Shown: one piece after another, positions 1 to 11,200 of the stretch | Position numbering within the stretch: position 1 is the first letter of the stretch | Layout: each line of letters opens with the position of its first letter | Assembly: GCA_003117195.1 (NCBI GenBank) | Contig: BDSI01000020.1 | Coordinates: 665,146 to 729,145, forward strand | DNA from: Eudorina sp. 2006-703-Eu-15 | Taxonomy: Eukaryota; Chlorophyta; Chlorophyceae; Chlamydomonadales; Volvocaceae | DNA: 64,000 nt | Direction of reading: 5' to 3' | Notes under the pieces: model-generated | The model's input: only the letters and a program-made list of their open reading frames with translations | Databases searched by the model: none | What the model was told of the DNA's origin: nothing | Translations under genes and position numbers: made by a program

Positions 1-1379
1 GCGGATCACCGCCTCAGCCCTCGAGGCGCCGCAGCGCAGAGCCCCCACCCATCGGGCGGTAGGGGCTCCCGGGGTACTGCGTACTTGGGCGGTACAGGCG
101 ACAGGACGGTCCCGCGGGACGGCCGTGGTCCCGTGTCACCGGGTGGCGGGGGCCCGCGGGGGCGGGGGGGGGGCACGGACGGCGCGGGCCGGGGTTTGGG
201 GCGGGGGCCCTACACAGCACATGGGTAGCGTGACTGCGGGGCCGTGGGGGAGGATGGGTATCAGTTGGAAGGGCACGGGAGGGGAGGCAGGGGAACGTCG
301 CTTCCGCCATGACCATCATCCGGCAGGGGCGGGGCGGGACGGGGCGGGGCGGGGCGACACGCGACGGTGTGCAGTCACGGGTCTCGGTCCGTACGGCAGG
401 GGAACACGCCGAGCAGGTCGGGGGCGCCTCCGGGTGGAAGCGTGTAATGCATACACACACATACACACACATATACATCAATTATCTTTTACACACATAC
501 ATACAGGGTAAGGCGGGCATGCCCCTTGGTCCCTCCGCACACAACAAAGAAACATGTATGGGTACGGCGAGTGGGACAGCGGCGCAAGAGAATCGGGAAC
601 GTTTCCTGGCGGACCCGCGACACGGGGGTCCAAACGGGCAACGCCCGCCCTCGCCGCCCAGCAATGAAAAGATGGTCACGACTCGCCAGAAGCTTCGGCT
701 GTCACCGATGACCCGTGGGGCCTGCTTTGACATCTTTAAAAATTAAAAAAAGACAGGTACGGTCACGGCCCCTGACACCGCCCAACCCACTTGTCGTATA
801 GCCTCGTCCACCTGCGTCGCCTCTGCCTTCGCCACCATTGCACTGTTACACGCCGTACTGCAGTTGCCCTGCCGTACTGCAGTTGCCCATGCCTTCGCTG
901 TGCGGCCCGCGGATCTCTGGCAAATGGCAACCCACTTGCCGTACAAACCGCCAACAAAGATCCATTTCAATGATGTCCATCCTGTCATCGTGGTATCGAC
1001 TTCAGCACTGAAATTTCAAGAGTTTAGCGTCGACCTCGACATTGTGCTCAACTCAACGGCTAGCATTTCGACCGCGCGTTGGAACACAGTCCGTTACCAA
1101 ATTTAGCAGGGGCACTCAGATGGATGTATGTTTATAAATTTATTGCGCTCAGAATCAAGGGCCAGATGTAATCAAGTATAAGCCTTCATTCTTTGAGGAA
1201 GGATTACTTGGCGACTCTCGTGGAGAACTCGCGGCACACCAGATCGAACATTGGAATAATTATAATAATTGATAAGCTCAGAAAAAGCATTGCATTTTAC
1301 AGTGTCGCCATTCGCTGTAGAAACCAACCGCAGGTGTAAACCGGCGACGCGTCGCTCACGTGGCCCGGGCGGCAAGCCG
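1..1379. other. No gene recognised; repeat-rich
   Basis: Contains G-rich sequence (150-370), a (CA)n-type repeat (440-505), dispersed-element copy 1 (691-750) and a lower-GC stretch (950-1320) that may hold the promoter or 5' exons of the small gene that follows. Short ORFs on both strands lack recognisable sequence. Confidence 0.5.
691..750 (+). repeat. Dispersed 65-bp element, copy 1
   Basis: Contains cggctgtcaccgatgacccg followed by tggggcctgctttgacatct and an A-rich end. Related copies lie at 2146-2217, 3745-3824 and 36252-36310. Confidence 0.6.
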
Positions 1380-2090
1380 ATGCCCCCCGGGGCCTTTGAC
1401 GCGATAATAAGTATCTCCTTGCCTTCCAGCGTTTGTGCTGCAGGCCACCGGCACATACGGATACGTGGCAGTGTTGTTTCGGTCATCTGGGTGAGTATTT
1501 CCAGTCACTGCAGTTATGTTACTCGTCTCAGCTTAGGACAAGGCTCGAACGTGCACGTTGGCCCCGATCAGGGTACCTGCTTGACCTCGCCGGGCAGCTC
1601 GTCGACCGTTCATTTGGAGGTCAACACCAGCGACGTCCGAAGGCTGGAGGCCTCGTCCCCTGCAGCACCTGCTTCTGGTGGGACCAGTGGTCCTGCCCGA
1701 GCACATTCGGACAGCGCCATGGCTGGGGACCGCGGCCCCGACTTCGGTGCTGGTTTCATGCGTGGGGAGTTACGGGCACTAGGCACCAGTATTGAGAAGG
1801 CAGGGGAGGAATTGGGTATGAGTATTGAGAAGGCAGGGGAGGAATGGGGTAGGAGTATTGAGAAGGCGGGGGAGGAATGGGGTAGGAGTATCGAGAAGGC
1901 AGGGGAGGAATGGGGTAGGAGTATCGAAAAGGCAGGGAAAGACATGGGCGCCGTGATAGCCAAGGCAGGGAAAGAGATGATGCATGGCTGTCTAGCCATT
2001 TCGGTCGGGATGGTTGCCAGTGCAATGGTCTCCGGCATCGCCCTGATCATTGTCGAGAGGATGCGGCAGGGGCGTGACAAGAAGAAGTAA
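1380..2090 (+). CDS. Probable tail-anchored protein with 11-residue amphipathic repeats
   Basis: No family recognised. In-frame ATGs lie at 1380 and 1719; the latter gives 124 residues (MAGDRGPDFGAGFMRGELRA...). Five or six tandem 11-residue units of the form SIEKAGEEWGR cover 1789-1960, followed by a variant KAGKDMGAVIAKAGKEM, one C-terminal hydrophobic helix (LAISVGMVASAMVSGIALII) and a short basic end (RMRQGRDKKK). An 11-residue charged/small/aromatic period is typical of membrane-binding amphipathic helices such as synuclein- or LEA-like proteins. A single C-terminal helix suggests tail anchoring; both are inferences. Upstream exons are unresolved: a GTGAGT donor-like site at 1491 suggests that the 5' part is spliced. 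The stop is TAA at 2088-2090. Confidence 0.55.
   Translation: MPPGAFDAIISISLPSSVCAAGHRHIRIRGSVVSVIWVSISSHCSYVTRLSLGQGSNVHVGPDQGTCLTSPGSSSTVHLEVNTSDVRRLEASSPAAPASGGTSGPARAHSDSAMAGDRGPDFGAGFMRGELRALGTSIEKAGEELGMSIEKAGEEWGRSIEKAGEEWGRSIEKAGEEWGRSIEKAGKDMGAVIAKAGKEMMHGCLAISVGMVASAMVSGIALIIVERMRQGRDKKK
1789..1960 (+). repeat. 33-bp tandem repeat inside the small tail-anchored-protein gene
   Basis: About five copies of a 33-bp unit (agtattgagaaggcagggga..., then gaatggggtagg) encode the 11-residue repeat. Copies are nearly identical, differing mainly at third positions (att/atc, gca/gcg), so the array expanded recently or is homogenised while staying in frame. Confidence 0.85.
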
Positions 2091-2145
2091 GCAGGTGCAT
2101 GCACTGGCAGGTGTGTCACCGTGGCGGCGACAAGTAAGGCGGATG

Positions 2146-2217
2146 GTGAGGAAGCGTCGGCTGTCACCGGTGACCCGCGGGGGTCCGCTTTCACATCCTC
2201 AATAATAATAATAATGA
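2146..2217 (+). repeat. Dispersed 65-bp element, copy 2
   Basis: Starts ggtgaggaagcgtcggctgt, contains caccggtgacccgcgggggt and ccgctttcacatcctc, and ends with an (AAT)n tract. It follows the small tail-anchored-protein gene. Confidence 0.65.
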
Positions 2218-3089
2218 TGGCGGATGAAGAACGCGCACTGCGATTATGAGGTCTTGAGGCTTTCTTTCATTTATTATTCGCGACAAAAATGGAACTGCTT
2301 GGACTACGCCGGGCGTCCTGATCAAAGGCCGGCCAGTACGCCCTCCGAAGTCCAAGCAGGTTCATTGAGTACTCGGCAGTTGTGGATCACCGAGTGCGTG
2401 TATGTGTTGCCAGTACAAGTGGTGTGTGAAAAGTGGGAGCTCCCCTCCCGTCCCCTCCCCTCCCCTGCCGTCCTCTCCCCGACGGCTGCACCGCTCCATA
2501 CTCTGTTCCGCTCAAGTTTGGGCTGCGGCCCTATGGGCCCTGGGGGTCCCTAGGGGCCCGGGGGGTGTGGATCCCCTTGGCCTCACCTTGGCGAGGGGTG
2601 GGGATGGGGGTGCTGGACGGGTCGCTTGGCGTGCTAGAATATGGTCAACCCCCCGGAGTGGTGGGTGGGGGTTGAGAGGCGGCGGCTCCCCGCGATCCAG
2701 ACGCAGTTGGAGGACGGGGCCCGAGTGGAAGGGAGGACGGGGGCAGCCACGGGTGATGGTGCGTCAGGTGACACGGCGGGTGATGTGTGTCTCCCTGTGG
2801 GTGAGGGGCTGTTGGTGGTCGTTGGACAGCTGGGGCAGTGGCGGCGGCCCTGTGTGTTCGTGCAACATGGTCATAATGACGTGATGTTGCCGCAGTTGGC
2901 GGTTGTTGGTCGTTGAATGTGTACGGCAGCCCAGGCGGCCGTGCTGAGGGGGGCGTGTCACCGGAGGAATCGCCTGGGCGCGTCCCCCGGGGAGGGGTGT
3001 GTGCGAGTCTGTGTGTGTGTGTGTGTGTCGTCGGTGTGGCTGCCGGGGCAAACGAAGAGGACAGAGGCGAACTGATGAACTGTCAGTGG

Positions 3090-3122
3090 GGGGCTATGGG
3101 TCCACCTTGTAACGGTTAGGAT
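3090..3122 (+). repeat. Isolated copy of the SINE-like element's 3' tail
   Basis: The sequence GGTCCACCTTGTAACGGTTA matches the tail of the element at 44291-44585. No tRNA-like head was seen just upstream, so it may be a 5'-truncated insertion. Confidence 0.45.
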
Positions 3123-3426
3123 GTACGGGGAGGGGGGTGGCCGGGGCGCCACCTTCAGCTGCGCCACGCACCAGCATCACAGTCCTAAGCAAACCGAGTG
3201 CCCGGTTCTGCCATGAAACGTCCGGGGCGCCCCGCTAGCTCGTTTCCTCTGTGCACTTCGTCACCGAACGAAACCCAAACAAACATTTCGCTGCTGCAGT
3301 ACAACGCAGCACGCCGCAAACCCATGGTCATTGTGCCAGCCAACGGCAGCAAACTGAAGCGCCTGTACGGACGCGTACGGGCCTGGAGTACCGATGTAGG
3401 AGCAGTCTGCCACCGCCCGGCCGCAC

Positions 3427-4020
3427 CCGTTCAGCAGTCCTGAGGGGCAGCCCCGCCACCCAGGTGGGTAAGTGGGTAGGTACGTAGGTAGGTGCCATTG
3501 GTACGAGAGATCAATCAGGAGGACTACGGGCCACCGCTGGAGAAGTGACCCCGCCTTGGTGGGGGTGGTGGTTCGCTAATAGGGGCGCCATGGTGGCTAA
3601 CTCCCCCTGAGCGGGCTTTATCCCTTGCCATGGTTGGTTCTCAGGAACGGGGTGGTTCCCTGGTAGTGTGGGCCCGGGGAGTGTTTCGGTGCACTTGGGG
3701 AGCCTGTCCGGAGCGCCATGGTGGCGTTACTTCATTTAGGCAGTGTATGGTGAGGAAGCCTCGGCTGTCGCCGGGGCTGTCACCGATGACCCGCGGGGTC
3801 CGCTGTAACATCCTAATAATAATCAGGAAGGTAGGAGGGCATGCCATTGGTACGAGAGATCAATATAGAAACACCCGTTCAGCAGTCCTGAGGGGCAGCC
3901 CCGCCACCCAGGTGGGTAAGTGGGTAGGTACGTAGGTAGGTAGGTAGGTGCCATTGGTACGAGAGATCAATCAGGAAGGTAGGAGGGCATGCCATTGGTA
4001 CGAGAGATCAATATAGAAAT
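3427..4020 (+). repeat. Nested direct duplications
   Basis: The block ccgttcagcagtcctgaggg through the (GTAG)n run occurs at 3427-3500 and again at 3875-3950. The sequence gccattggtacgagagatca occurs four times (near 3493, 3843, 3950 and 3992), twice followed by atatagaaa. Near-identity indicates recent local duplication. Confidence 0.8.
3745..3824 (+). repeat. Dispersed 65-bp element, copy 3
   Basis: Starts tatggtgaggaagcctcggc, includes ctgtcaccgatgacccgcgg and ggtccgctgtaacatcc, and ends in an (AAT)n tract. Its 5' end has an internal duplication (ggctgtcgccggggctgtca). Confidence 0.65.
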
Positions 4021-4103
4021 CCGGCAATTGATCCTTTTTCACCATTTACATATCACCATCGATATCATTCATGCAGAATCTAAAGTTTGTTTCCCAGGTG
4101 TCA

Positions 4104-4186
4104 TGCGCCATCCGGGATTTGCACCCGGGCCGCTCGCGTACAACCATCGCTGGGAGGCGAGTATCCTGCTACTAGACTAATGGCGC
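4104..4186 (-). tRNA. tRNA-Gly (anticodon CCC) with a 12-nt intron
   Basis: The minus strand starts GCGCCAT at 4186 and ends ATGGCGC plus A at 4104, a perfect 7-bp acceptor stem. The anticodon stem CTCGC/GCGAG encloses CTCCCA. A 12-nt intron (GCGATGGTTGTA) sits one base after the anticodon, the canonical nuclear position. The T arm is CCGGG-TGCAAAT-CCCGG. The D stem has a mismatch, and the T loop starts TG rather than TT, so a decaying copy is possible. Intron-bearing tRNAs are common in Chlamydomonas. Confidence 0.75.
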
Positions 4187-6503
4187 TTTGCATACTCCTG
4201 GGCATATTCATTTTATTATAATAATCAAGACAGTGTGGAGCCGTACGACAGTTAGGGATCCTACGGATCGCCCGAAGAAAGCGAGGGAGGAGAGAAGAGA
4301 CGCTGGTGGTGTACATCAGGGGACAGCAAGGTGGGGTTCCCTATGAGGCACTCGCTCGGGCATGCTCGCTGCGCTCGCATGCCCTTGGGCATGCTGGAGC
4401 ATGACATTCAGGCTCAGCGAACTGTGTCTGTTGCTTACTGGCTGCTGGCAGGGTCGTTGGGCAACGGTGCTGTGCTAGGGCCTCATGTGGGGCGTGATGC
4501 CTCGAGAATGGCCGTGAAGCATGGTTTGTGACGCGTCGTGTGCAGTCGGGGGCCCCGCGGGGGGGGGTAGCGAGGCTGCTTGGTACACCTGTCGAAACAC
4601 CCCTGGTACCCACCCACCCACCCACCCACCCACGTGGCTGACCGCGTTGGTACTGACCGCCGTGGGTGTATGTGTTCGGGGATGCAGCTGTGGCGGTGAA
4701 CTGGTTTCGTTTTTTTCGACACATCAGATGTGGATGCGGAGGGGGCCGTGGTGATGGGTCACAGCGCTCGCTCGCGGACGAGGCAGGGCTGTTGTAACTT
4801 GTAAGACTTTGCGCCGCGCTTGTACAGCTATGGTGACGTCCGGCGTGCAAGGAGGCACGGGCGGCGGTACGTGGGCAGCAGCCAGCCGGCCACAGGCCCC
4901 TGCCCTGGTTGGTGCCCCTGTCGACAAGGAGTCGACATATGTAGCACATAAGAAACTGGTGCTGCATAAATGAGCAACACTTACAGCGATCTCCGTAAGG
5001 ACCCCACTCGCGCGATCGCTGCATACCCACCCGGAGATTCGAGACCGCCGCCGCCGTGTAACCCCCCACAGAGCAGCCAGGCACCTGCCCTCGCCGCCCC
5101 ACCACAACGGCGCAGAACCAACAGGTATGGATTGTGACATGCGCTAACGTGTCGCCCTCCTGCCGGCGCTCCCACCCGCGCAACCCCTAGGGATGGGTCG
5201 TCGGCGCCCAAGCAACACGTACTCGCGGTGGCCGAGCTGCGGACCATGACCCCATCCCCATGACCCCATCCCCATGACCCCATCCCCATCCCCGCGAAAG
5301 ATTCTGCCGCGTCGTACAGTGGTACGACCCTGCTGCGACGAGGGCGACGGCCCCCGCGACCCGCTATCTGAGCTCTCGTGGGAGACAAGGAGACAACATT
5401 AGTAGTCACCCTAATCATCAGCATCACCCTCAGTACCCATCAGTATCCTAGAGTAGTAGTATTACCATGAAACCATGTGAGGTGCACACACAGAGGTAGG
5501 TATGTCATCAAGATGGGCGCAAAGGCGGATAATGGCGCAGCAGCGCATGGCGCTCTGGCGCAGCGAGAGCCCTCAGCCCCGAGATACCCCACCCCCACCC
5601 CCACCCCACCCCCACCCGCAGTCTGAATATGTCTACCAATTACCTATACCCACCCGCCCCCGCGCCCACCTCCACCCCCATATTAACAATTACGGAGATG
5701 GTGACGACGATGATCGCTCCGCGACCTCGGCTCTCTCGCTGACTGACAAGGCAGCCGCAAGTACGGCAACAACAACAACAACAATAATAATAATACCAAC
5801 AATAACCATACCAACAACAACAATAATAACAACAGCAGCAATAGCAACATCAGCAACAAAAAAGAACGGACGGCGCCCCGCCCCACCCCCGCCCCCTAGA
5901 GGTAAATCACATATCCTGGCCCTCAGCGCTGCTGTGGCTCCCACAGCAGCGCGGCGGGGGTTCGCACCCGCACGCGAGACTGTGTCACCTTCACCCTCCT
6001 CACGCACACCCGCAACCCCACAGACCACAGGCCACAATGCACAGCAGTACACAGCAGTGCGACACCATGCGGTACAGTTCGGGTGCGCGCACCGGGGGGG
6101 TGGGGGTGGGCGGCTGGGCGGTTATGGGTGGGCTTCTCATTACACACACACACACACATATACATACATGCATACATACATACACACACGTACGCGCGTT
6201 CTATTCCCCCCTGTCTGCCGCTTGTTGTCAATGGGCCCGTCGAAACCGCAACAGACCACCCACCCAATATCACGCTGAGCCCGTCATAAGCAGCGCACGA
6301 ACACACACACAAAATCGTACTTTGTTATCATTTCCCGTATTGCTATCAAGTAATAGGCCTGCTGCTACCAAGCAGTATTGATGGACGCCAACACGCAACC
6401 GGCCGCTGCCCCTTGCTCCGAAACCTTGACCCGCTCTTCTCTCACTGCTCCGACTCCCGAGCTGCCCTTCATTGCGACAACCTCTCCCCCGTGGGACTCC
6501 GAC
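4187..6503. other. Intergenic between the tRNA-Gly and the channel 3' end
   Basis: Contains short tandem repeats: ccatccccatgacc units near 5250-5290, (AAC/AAT)n at 5770-5860 and (CA)n/(CATA)n at 6140-6195. It also has a copy of the TATAGGAAATTGG family near 5626-5655. The long open frames here come from low-complexity sequence. Part of 6144-6503 is probably the channel 3' UTR. Confidence 0.5.
6140..6144 (-). terminator. Candidate polyadenylation signal of the channel gene
   Basis: The minus strand reads TGTAA here, 360 nt past the predicted stop at 6504. TGTAA is the usual poly(A) signal in volvocine algae. It lies at the edge of a (CA)n tract, so chance occurrence is possible. Confidence 0.35.
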
Positions 6504-8246
6504 TCACCCGGCTGCTGCCGCCCCCTCCCCCTCCCTCGCCTCCTCCCCCTCCCCCACCCCCTCGCGCGCCCGGCCCCCCTCCGCCCTGACGGAACATGGC
6601 CGCCGCCCAGCTGCCGAACCGCCGTCCGGTGATGGAGCCGAAGCCGCTGAAGCCGCCGCCGCCGCCGCCGCCACCAGCGGCGCCGTACCCGATAGTGTCC
6701 TCCCCGCTGTCCGCGCCGCCGCCGCCGCCGCCGCCGCCAGGGCCGAAGCTGGCCGCGTTCCCCCATCTCGCGCCGGCGGCTGCACCGCCCGCCACACTCT
6801 CGTGCCGCCGCAACCGGAAGCGAAGAAAGCTGCTGCCGCTGCGCGACACCGCCCCTCCGCCCCCGCCCCCGCCCCCGCCCCAGCTCCACCACCGGCTCCT
6901 CCTCCGCCGCCGCCGCCAGTGGCCCCCAGCCCGAACGGCAGGCCGAGGCTGTGCCGGCCGTCCGGCGGCGTGAACCGGCCGCCGTAATCCTCCAGCCCGT
7001 CCCCCGGCCCCGGCCCCACTTGCCACCAGCTGCGTCCTGACAGCGTCCGGTAGTCCAGCTCCGTCTCTCCACCGGGGCCGCCGCCGCCGCCGACTGCGCC
7101 GCCGGGCCCCGACAGCAGCGGCCCCCGCAGGTGTCCGGTCCCCGGCTCCGCCATGTGGCCCCCCATGGGGCCCCCCACGGGGCCCTGCGGCGCCCCCACC
7201 CGCCAGTGCGACAGCGGCCCACTGAGGCTGATGCCGCCCGGCATGCTGCTGCTGCTGTTCTGCCGCGTGAAGGTGCGCCGCAGCGACGCCAGGTTGAAGC
7301 CCAGCAGGTTGCCCACGGCGCCGCCGAAGCTGTGGTTGCGGCCGCCGCCCAGCTCGCCGTCGCCGCCGGGCCCGCCTCCACCGCCACCGCCAGCGGCTCC
7401 TCCTCCGCCACCGCCGCCTCCCAGCCCCACCCCCAGCAGCAGTCGGCTCATGACGCTCTGGTGGCTGCTGCGCTGCTGCGACATGGCGCGGCTGATCAGG
7501 CCGTCCCCGGGCCCCCAGGGCGAGGGCGAGGGCGGCCCGTGGCCGCCGGCCCCCATGGGGGAGCACTCGCTGCCGCCCCTCAGCATGCTGGACAGCGCGA
7601 GGCGCCGGCGGGCCCTGAGGGTAGGGGGGGATTGGGGCGGCGTGTGGTGGGGTGGCGTAGATCTTCAGTTGTTGTACATAGGGGGGATAACGACATGCCA
7701 CGAAAAGGAGGGCTCACAGGCGTCAGTCAGCTGCAGGTGATGAGAGCCGAACACGGCCCCCTTTTGGCAGGAGGTCGGGGGGCAGGAGGTCGGGGGGGGG
7801 GAAGCGGGGAGGGGCGACACGCCGCCCGTGGATCGAGCGGATGGAGACGTCCTGACGTCCCCCACACCGCATAAACCCCCTTCCAACCCCCCACCCCCCC
7901 CCACCCCCCCAACACACTCAGTTTCCTCGGCTCAGTTTTCTTTTACACACACAAACACCTTTTGCTCGCGGCTCGGTTCTCCTGCACACGCACCCTCCAA
8001 CCCCCCACCCCCCCCACCCCCACCCCCACTCCCCCCCCGCCCCCACCTGCTGCGGCGCTCCCTGTCTCTGTCCCTCTCCCGGTCCCGTGCGGCCTTCTCC
8101 GCCTGGATGGCCGCCGCCATGGCCCTGAGCTCGTCCACCATCTTCATGCCGTCGATCTTGACCCGCAGCATGCGCACGAAGACTCGGAGGGCGATGACGG
8201 TCTTCATGAGGTCGGTGAAGTTGGACGTCTTGAGCAGGCCCTCGTT
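6504..8246 (-). CDS. Cytoplasmic C-terminal tail of the channel
   Basis: Exon 8246-8047 encodes a helical segment (NFTDLMKTVIALRVFVRMLR) resembling the hydrophobic/basic amphipathic helix after IVS6, then a charged Arg/Asp/Glu coiled stretch. Exon 7614-6504 follows in phase 2 and encodes a Gly/Ser-rich tail. It includes RTFTRQNSSSS and SRLLLGVGLGGG, poly-Gly and poly-Ala. In the frame carried over by the splice, the stop is at 6504-6506. An overlapping frame closing at 6469 contains more protein-like sequence near its end (EDTIGYGAAGG, FGSITGRRFGSWAAAMFRQ), so a small extra intron around 6.85-6.95 kb could switch frames. I did not see the EF-hand-like and IQ motifs of animal Cav C-tails. Confidence 0.65.
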
Positions 8247-11200
8247 CTGGGGGCCGTGGGGGGGGCCGGTGAGGGGGGGGGCCAGGCAAGGGGGGGGGTC
8301 GAAGTGGGTGGACGGCTGATGGGGCGAAGCCAGGCCAGGCAAGCGCCCTGGCGCCCCCACCCCTCCCCTTCGTCAGATGAATGAGTGCCGGGGGGCTCCT
8401 GGGGCTCTGCCGGCCCCCCCCTTCCCAGCCAGATCCCACAGACCGGCGCGGCATCGCGCGGATACGGACACGCGGCCCCCCACCCGGAGGGCAAGTGCTG
8501 ATCGCAGCCATCTGTAACACCGCACACCACGGCCCCAAACGGCCCCAAACGAACGGGTTACGACACGATGGACCGCAGGGACCGGGACCCTGCCCTGCCC
8601 CTCACCACCACCACCGCCCCTACCCCCCCCCACACACACCACCACGGTCGCTTTCGCGCGACGGCCCACCCCGCAATTTCCCCCATGGATGCTTGCCTCA
8701 CCCCTTCTTGCGGCACCGCCCTCGCAGCCCCCAGCCCCAGCAACCCCCCCTCCTGGCGCCCTGCCCCGTCCCCGGCCCCCACCTGCGCGTTGGATATGAA
8801 GTTGTCCAGGATGACGGCGATGACCAGGTTGAGCATGATGAAGGTGGCGAGCATGATGAAGCTGGGCAGGAGGGAGGGGAGGGGCGGGGGAGGGAAGGGG
8901 TTAAATTGAAAAAAGGAATAAACCCGAAGAACGAACCCGGGCACACCCAACATAACGGAGGGGGGGGCGGGGCCCAGGGGCGGGGAGGGAGGGGGGGAGT
9001 GTGTGTCGGGAGGCGCGGCGGGGCGGAGGTGTATGAAAGGAGGTGAAGAAAGGCGGTGGGCATGTCAAGGGGATGGAGGGCGGGGTACCCCGCCCAGTGG
9101 CCAGGTGGTCAGGTGCGCTAAGCTGTCCGGCGGATCCAGATTGCGGATCCAGATTGCGGATCCAGATTGCGGATCCAGGTCGCCGGTGCGGGTGCGGGTG
9201 CAGCCGTCAAAGACAAAGCCTCCGGTGCAGGGAGGTTAGCTGCAGGGCCAGGGCCGGGGTCCGCCTCCCCCTGTCTCCCTCCGGGCCCCCCCCCCTCCCC
9301 AACCACCCTCCCACACCTGCAGAAGAACAGGCACGCCACCAGCGCCTGCCCCCCCGTGTTGCAGGCGTAGCCCCACGGGTCACATCCCGCGGCCGTGGCC
9401 ATGACGGCGCTCCAGCCGTCCGCGGTGAACACCTGTGGACCGATGGTTGGCGGTTGGCGGTTGGCGGTTGGTGGAATAACAGCATCTGGGGAAGTCTGTG
9501 GGCTGGTGGACCTCCCTGTCGCAGTGCTTCGGAAAGGCCGCAGCGGGGGCTGCGATGCAACGTGTGAGTAAGTACGACATCCCGATCTGGCCGCCCAGGG
9601 CCGTTTGACGCGATGGATCCACACACACACGGGCGGCTCAGTTATCTTTCACAGACACACACACACAGGGATTTCGATTTTTTCTAAACACACGGGCGTA
9701 CGGGCATTTCCCAGGCTCCGCTGTGCCCCCGCACTCCTGCTCTGCCTGCCTACGAGGCGGATCCGAAGGACGCCTCTCCTAGGCCACTGACTAAGGGTTT
9801 CCCGTCCGTCCCTCCCACACCCTGACAACCCCAACAGGCTCCCCCCACCCATACACCCATACATCCAGCCCAGCCTCAGTATCGCCACCCCACCCTCTGC
9901 CCCCCTCCCCCTTTGCCCCCCGTCCTCCTCCCCCCTCCGGCCCCCACCTGGAAGAGCGCAATGAGCGACGCCCCGATGCTGTTGAAGTTGGTGTCCACGG
10001 AGTCGAAGGGACTGCCCCAGTTGCCAAACAGGTTCATGCCCAGCACCGCGTAGATGAACATGAGCAGGAAGAGCAGCGAGCCCACCTTGACGATGGCGGG
10101 GGTGGAGGAGATGAGCGTGTTGAACAGGGTGCGCAGGCCCCGGGCGTTGCGGATCAGTTTGAACATGCGGCCTGAGGGGGTGGGGGGGCGGGTGGGGGGT
10201 GTGGAACCACCAAGGGGGGTGGGGGGCGCGGGGCCGGGATCTAGGATCGCGGGTACGAGGGCCCCGGGGTGCAGGGGGGTGCTAGGGGTTGGGACCGTTC
10301 TGGAGGTGAGCTCAGGGGAGTAGGGTTGCCGAGGGGCGGGGGGGGGGATGTGACAACACACGTGTGGTTTGACACGCGGAGCACCGGTGACGGGTTCCCG
10401 GCCGGCGAGGTTCGGGAAAAAGGGGTGCGGGCCGGTCGTAGGTCCCCACAGCCCCCCGGGGACATCGGGGCGCCCCACCCCGGCAGCCCCAAGGCCTCCC
10501 CCCCAAGGCCTCCCCCCCAAGGCCTCCCCCCGTGTCGCTCCCTTGGGGCTCAGTGTTGGGGCTGCTGTCCCTCACAAGTTTGAAAGCGACCCGCCCTCCT
10601 GCTCCCCACCCGCACCCACCCCCCTCCCCCACCCAAACCCCAACCCCAACCCCCAACCCCCTTTACCCCCCACCCCCCACCCACCAATCCTCATGATCCT
10701 GAACACGGTGATGACCCCGGTGCCCGCCCCCAGGGTCACCACCAGCGACAGCAGGTCGGGTATGGAGGTGATGATGATGAAGAGGTCCAGCTTGTTCCAG
10801 TGGTCCTGAGGGGGGGGGCAGGGAGGGAGGGGGGGGGGGGAGGGAGGGAGGGAGGGAGGGAGGGAGGGAGGGAGGGGGGGCGTGATGAAGACGCACTCCG
10901 TGTGAGGGGCCGCAGGGAGGGAGGCAGCTGGGGGAGGGGGATACAGACACCTGGTGCACATATTCATACCTGCACTGCTGCTGCCAGAGCAAAGGACCGG
11001 TGAAGGATGTGACGACAGGGGAGCGGGAGGGGAGGAAGAAAGGAACAGCCGCCCCCTCCCCCTCCTCTCTTGCCCCCCCACCCCCCACCCCCCCACCCCA
11101 ACCCCACCCCCCACCTGGATGTACAGCCTGGGCCCCATGGCCATCAGCTTCACCGCCGCCTCGAAGATGAAGATGAAGGTGAAGGCGGCGTTCAGGTAGG

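Larger units (their letters stand above)
2218..4103. other. Intergenic, repeats only
   Basis: Holds G/T-rich sequence, a short (GT)n tract at about 3010-3030, the isolated SINE tail, dispersed-element copy 3 and the local duplications described separately. No convincing coding segment. Confidence 0.5.

Noticed and set aside
5502..6278. 258-residue plus-strand ORF
   Set aside because: Composed of microsatellite translation (His/Thr/Ile runs from CAA/CAC/CA repeats); no family resemblance.
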